A stretch of DNA of 64,000 nucleotides, taken from positions 2,521,394 to 2,585,393 of the forward strand of contig JAFMOC010000159.1 in the NCBI GenBank assembly GCA_019802505.1, written 5' to 3'. The position numbers were made by a program, and so were the translations under genes. The notes beneath the pieces are model-generated. The model worked only from the letters and a program-made list of their open reading frames with translations. It ran no database searches and was not told the DNA's origin. This document shows, one piece after another, positions 63,298-64,000 of this stretch. Each line of letters begins with the position of its first letter. Position 1 is the first letter of the stretch. Source of the stretch: Corydoras sp. C115. Lineage: Eukaryota; Chordata; Actinopteri; Siluriformes; Callichthyidae.

Positions 63298-63519
63298 ATA
63301 TTAACCATCATCACTCACTGGCTAATCTGATCAACTGATCTCAGATTAATGATCTGTGTGAAAGTGAAAAGCAGTGAATAATCAGGCAATAAAAGTCAAA
63401 ACATCTTTTTAAATTGACAAATTCCATACTATAATTTTGATTAAATATATTTGATTACATTTAATTAATCACAACCTTTTTTAATCTTTTAAAGTGATAA
63501 CGTGATCTGTGTTAAATTT

Positions 63520-63880
63520 CCAGTTCAAGTTATTTATTTATATAGCGCTTTTTACAACAGTACATTGTCACAAAGCAGCTGTACAGAATGAAAAGCCTTT
63601 AAACCCCCAAAGAGAAAGCCGAAGCGACAGTGGCAAGAAAAAACCTTGGGAGGACTAAGACTCATTGGGGGACTCATCCTCCTTGAGCGGCCAGGCAGCA
63701 ACAACAATGTAGGACAGCTATGTACAGATATTAAACAAATGGGAAAACTAACAACTGGAAAACTATATGTGAGTCCATTAAGGGTGCCCTGCAGGATATT
63801 CAGGTTCCATCCAGTACTCGTCACCAGAGCCATGGATGAAGATCTCCAGGAAGCCGGTCACACCTCAAAAGAAACAGACA
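63520..63880 (-). repeat. Common teleost interspersed repeat, reverse orientation
   Basis: ttcaagttatttatttatatagcgc...cattgtcacaaagcagctgt is the reverse of the gctatacaaataaa-type tail seen at 30420. It continues into aaaaccttgggaggactaag. Confidence 0.55.
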
Positions 63881-64000
63881 AGGAAGGCAGTTAGAGCTAA
63901 TAATAAAGCACGGCATTTAATTAATAAGTAATTAATTGACACAGTGCAGCATGTGACTCCGGCATCACTGACTAGAGCAGCATAACTAAAAGTGGCAGAT

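Overview
This window is vertebrate genomic DNA, most likely from a teleost fish. It carries Tx1-type L1 LINEs, several hAT families, Tc1-like transposons, a chromodomain Ty3/Gypsy element, a PIF/Harbinger MITE and a SINE-like repeat beginning ggcggcacggtggcttagtgg, which I associate with otophysan fishes (inference). There are no bacterial-type operons. Almost every long open frame belongs to a mobile element or is a side effect of GC-rich tandem repeats. The only sequence that looks like a single-copy host gene is a short candidate first exon with a signal peptide and a splice donor at 32589-32673. Its sense-strand end resembles a kainate-receptor (GRIK) first exon. If so, much of the right half of the window would be intron.

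Layout. 1-5690 is a decayed Tx1-like LINE on the minus strand with a hAT MITE in its ORF1. 5690-15045 is a second Tx1-like LINE, same strand and head-to-tail, opened by two related hAT elements (8129-8729, 14364-14999) and by a young LTR element (9299-13972) with no pol. That LTR element holds about 3.7 kb of tandem-repeat coding sequence. 15441-16411 and 16669-23448 are two plus-strand genes of repetitive fish families. The second is a multi-exon, SAM-like pseudogene. Its last intron contains a (TG)n microsatellite that hosts a ~4.1-kb segment with a tyrosine-recombinase gene (Crypton-like) and, next to it, a solo LTR.

23.4-28.7 kb holds further LTR-associated repeat ORFs. One of them (27234-28643) shares a short N-terminal domain, W-R-Y-G-Y-E-x-L-C-A-E-E, with an ORF in a different LTR element at 51.5-53.8 kb. 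28.7-32.1 kb is rich in SINE copies with clear target-site duplications (TSDs). 33.9-43.5 kb contains hAT, Gypsy and Tc1 relics. 43549-48891 is a complete chromovirus-type Ty3/Gypsy element with nearly identical 516-bp LTRs, an open gag and an open 1110-codon pol.

50921-55746 is a composite hAT insertion with a perfect 8-bp TSD. It encloses an LTR element, an inverted hAT fragment (forming a large palindrome) and a Harbinger MITE. 56-64 kb contains LINE fragments, two SINEs, a solo LTR of the 51.5-kb family, three hAT copies and common teleost repeat tails.

The elements do not form a pathway. What they record is a nested insertion history that can be ordered from TSDs. All coordinates and translations were read by eye. 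Family names come from recognised motifs, not database searches.
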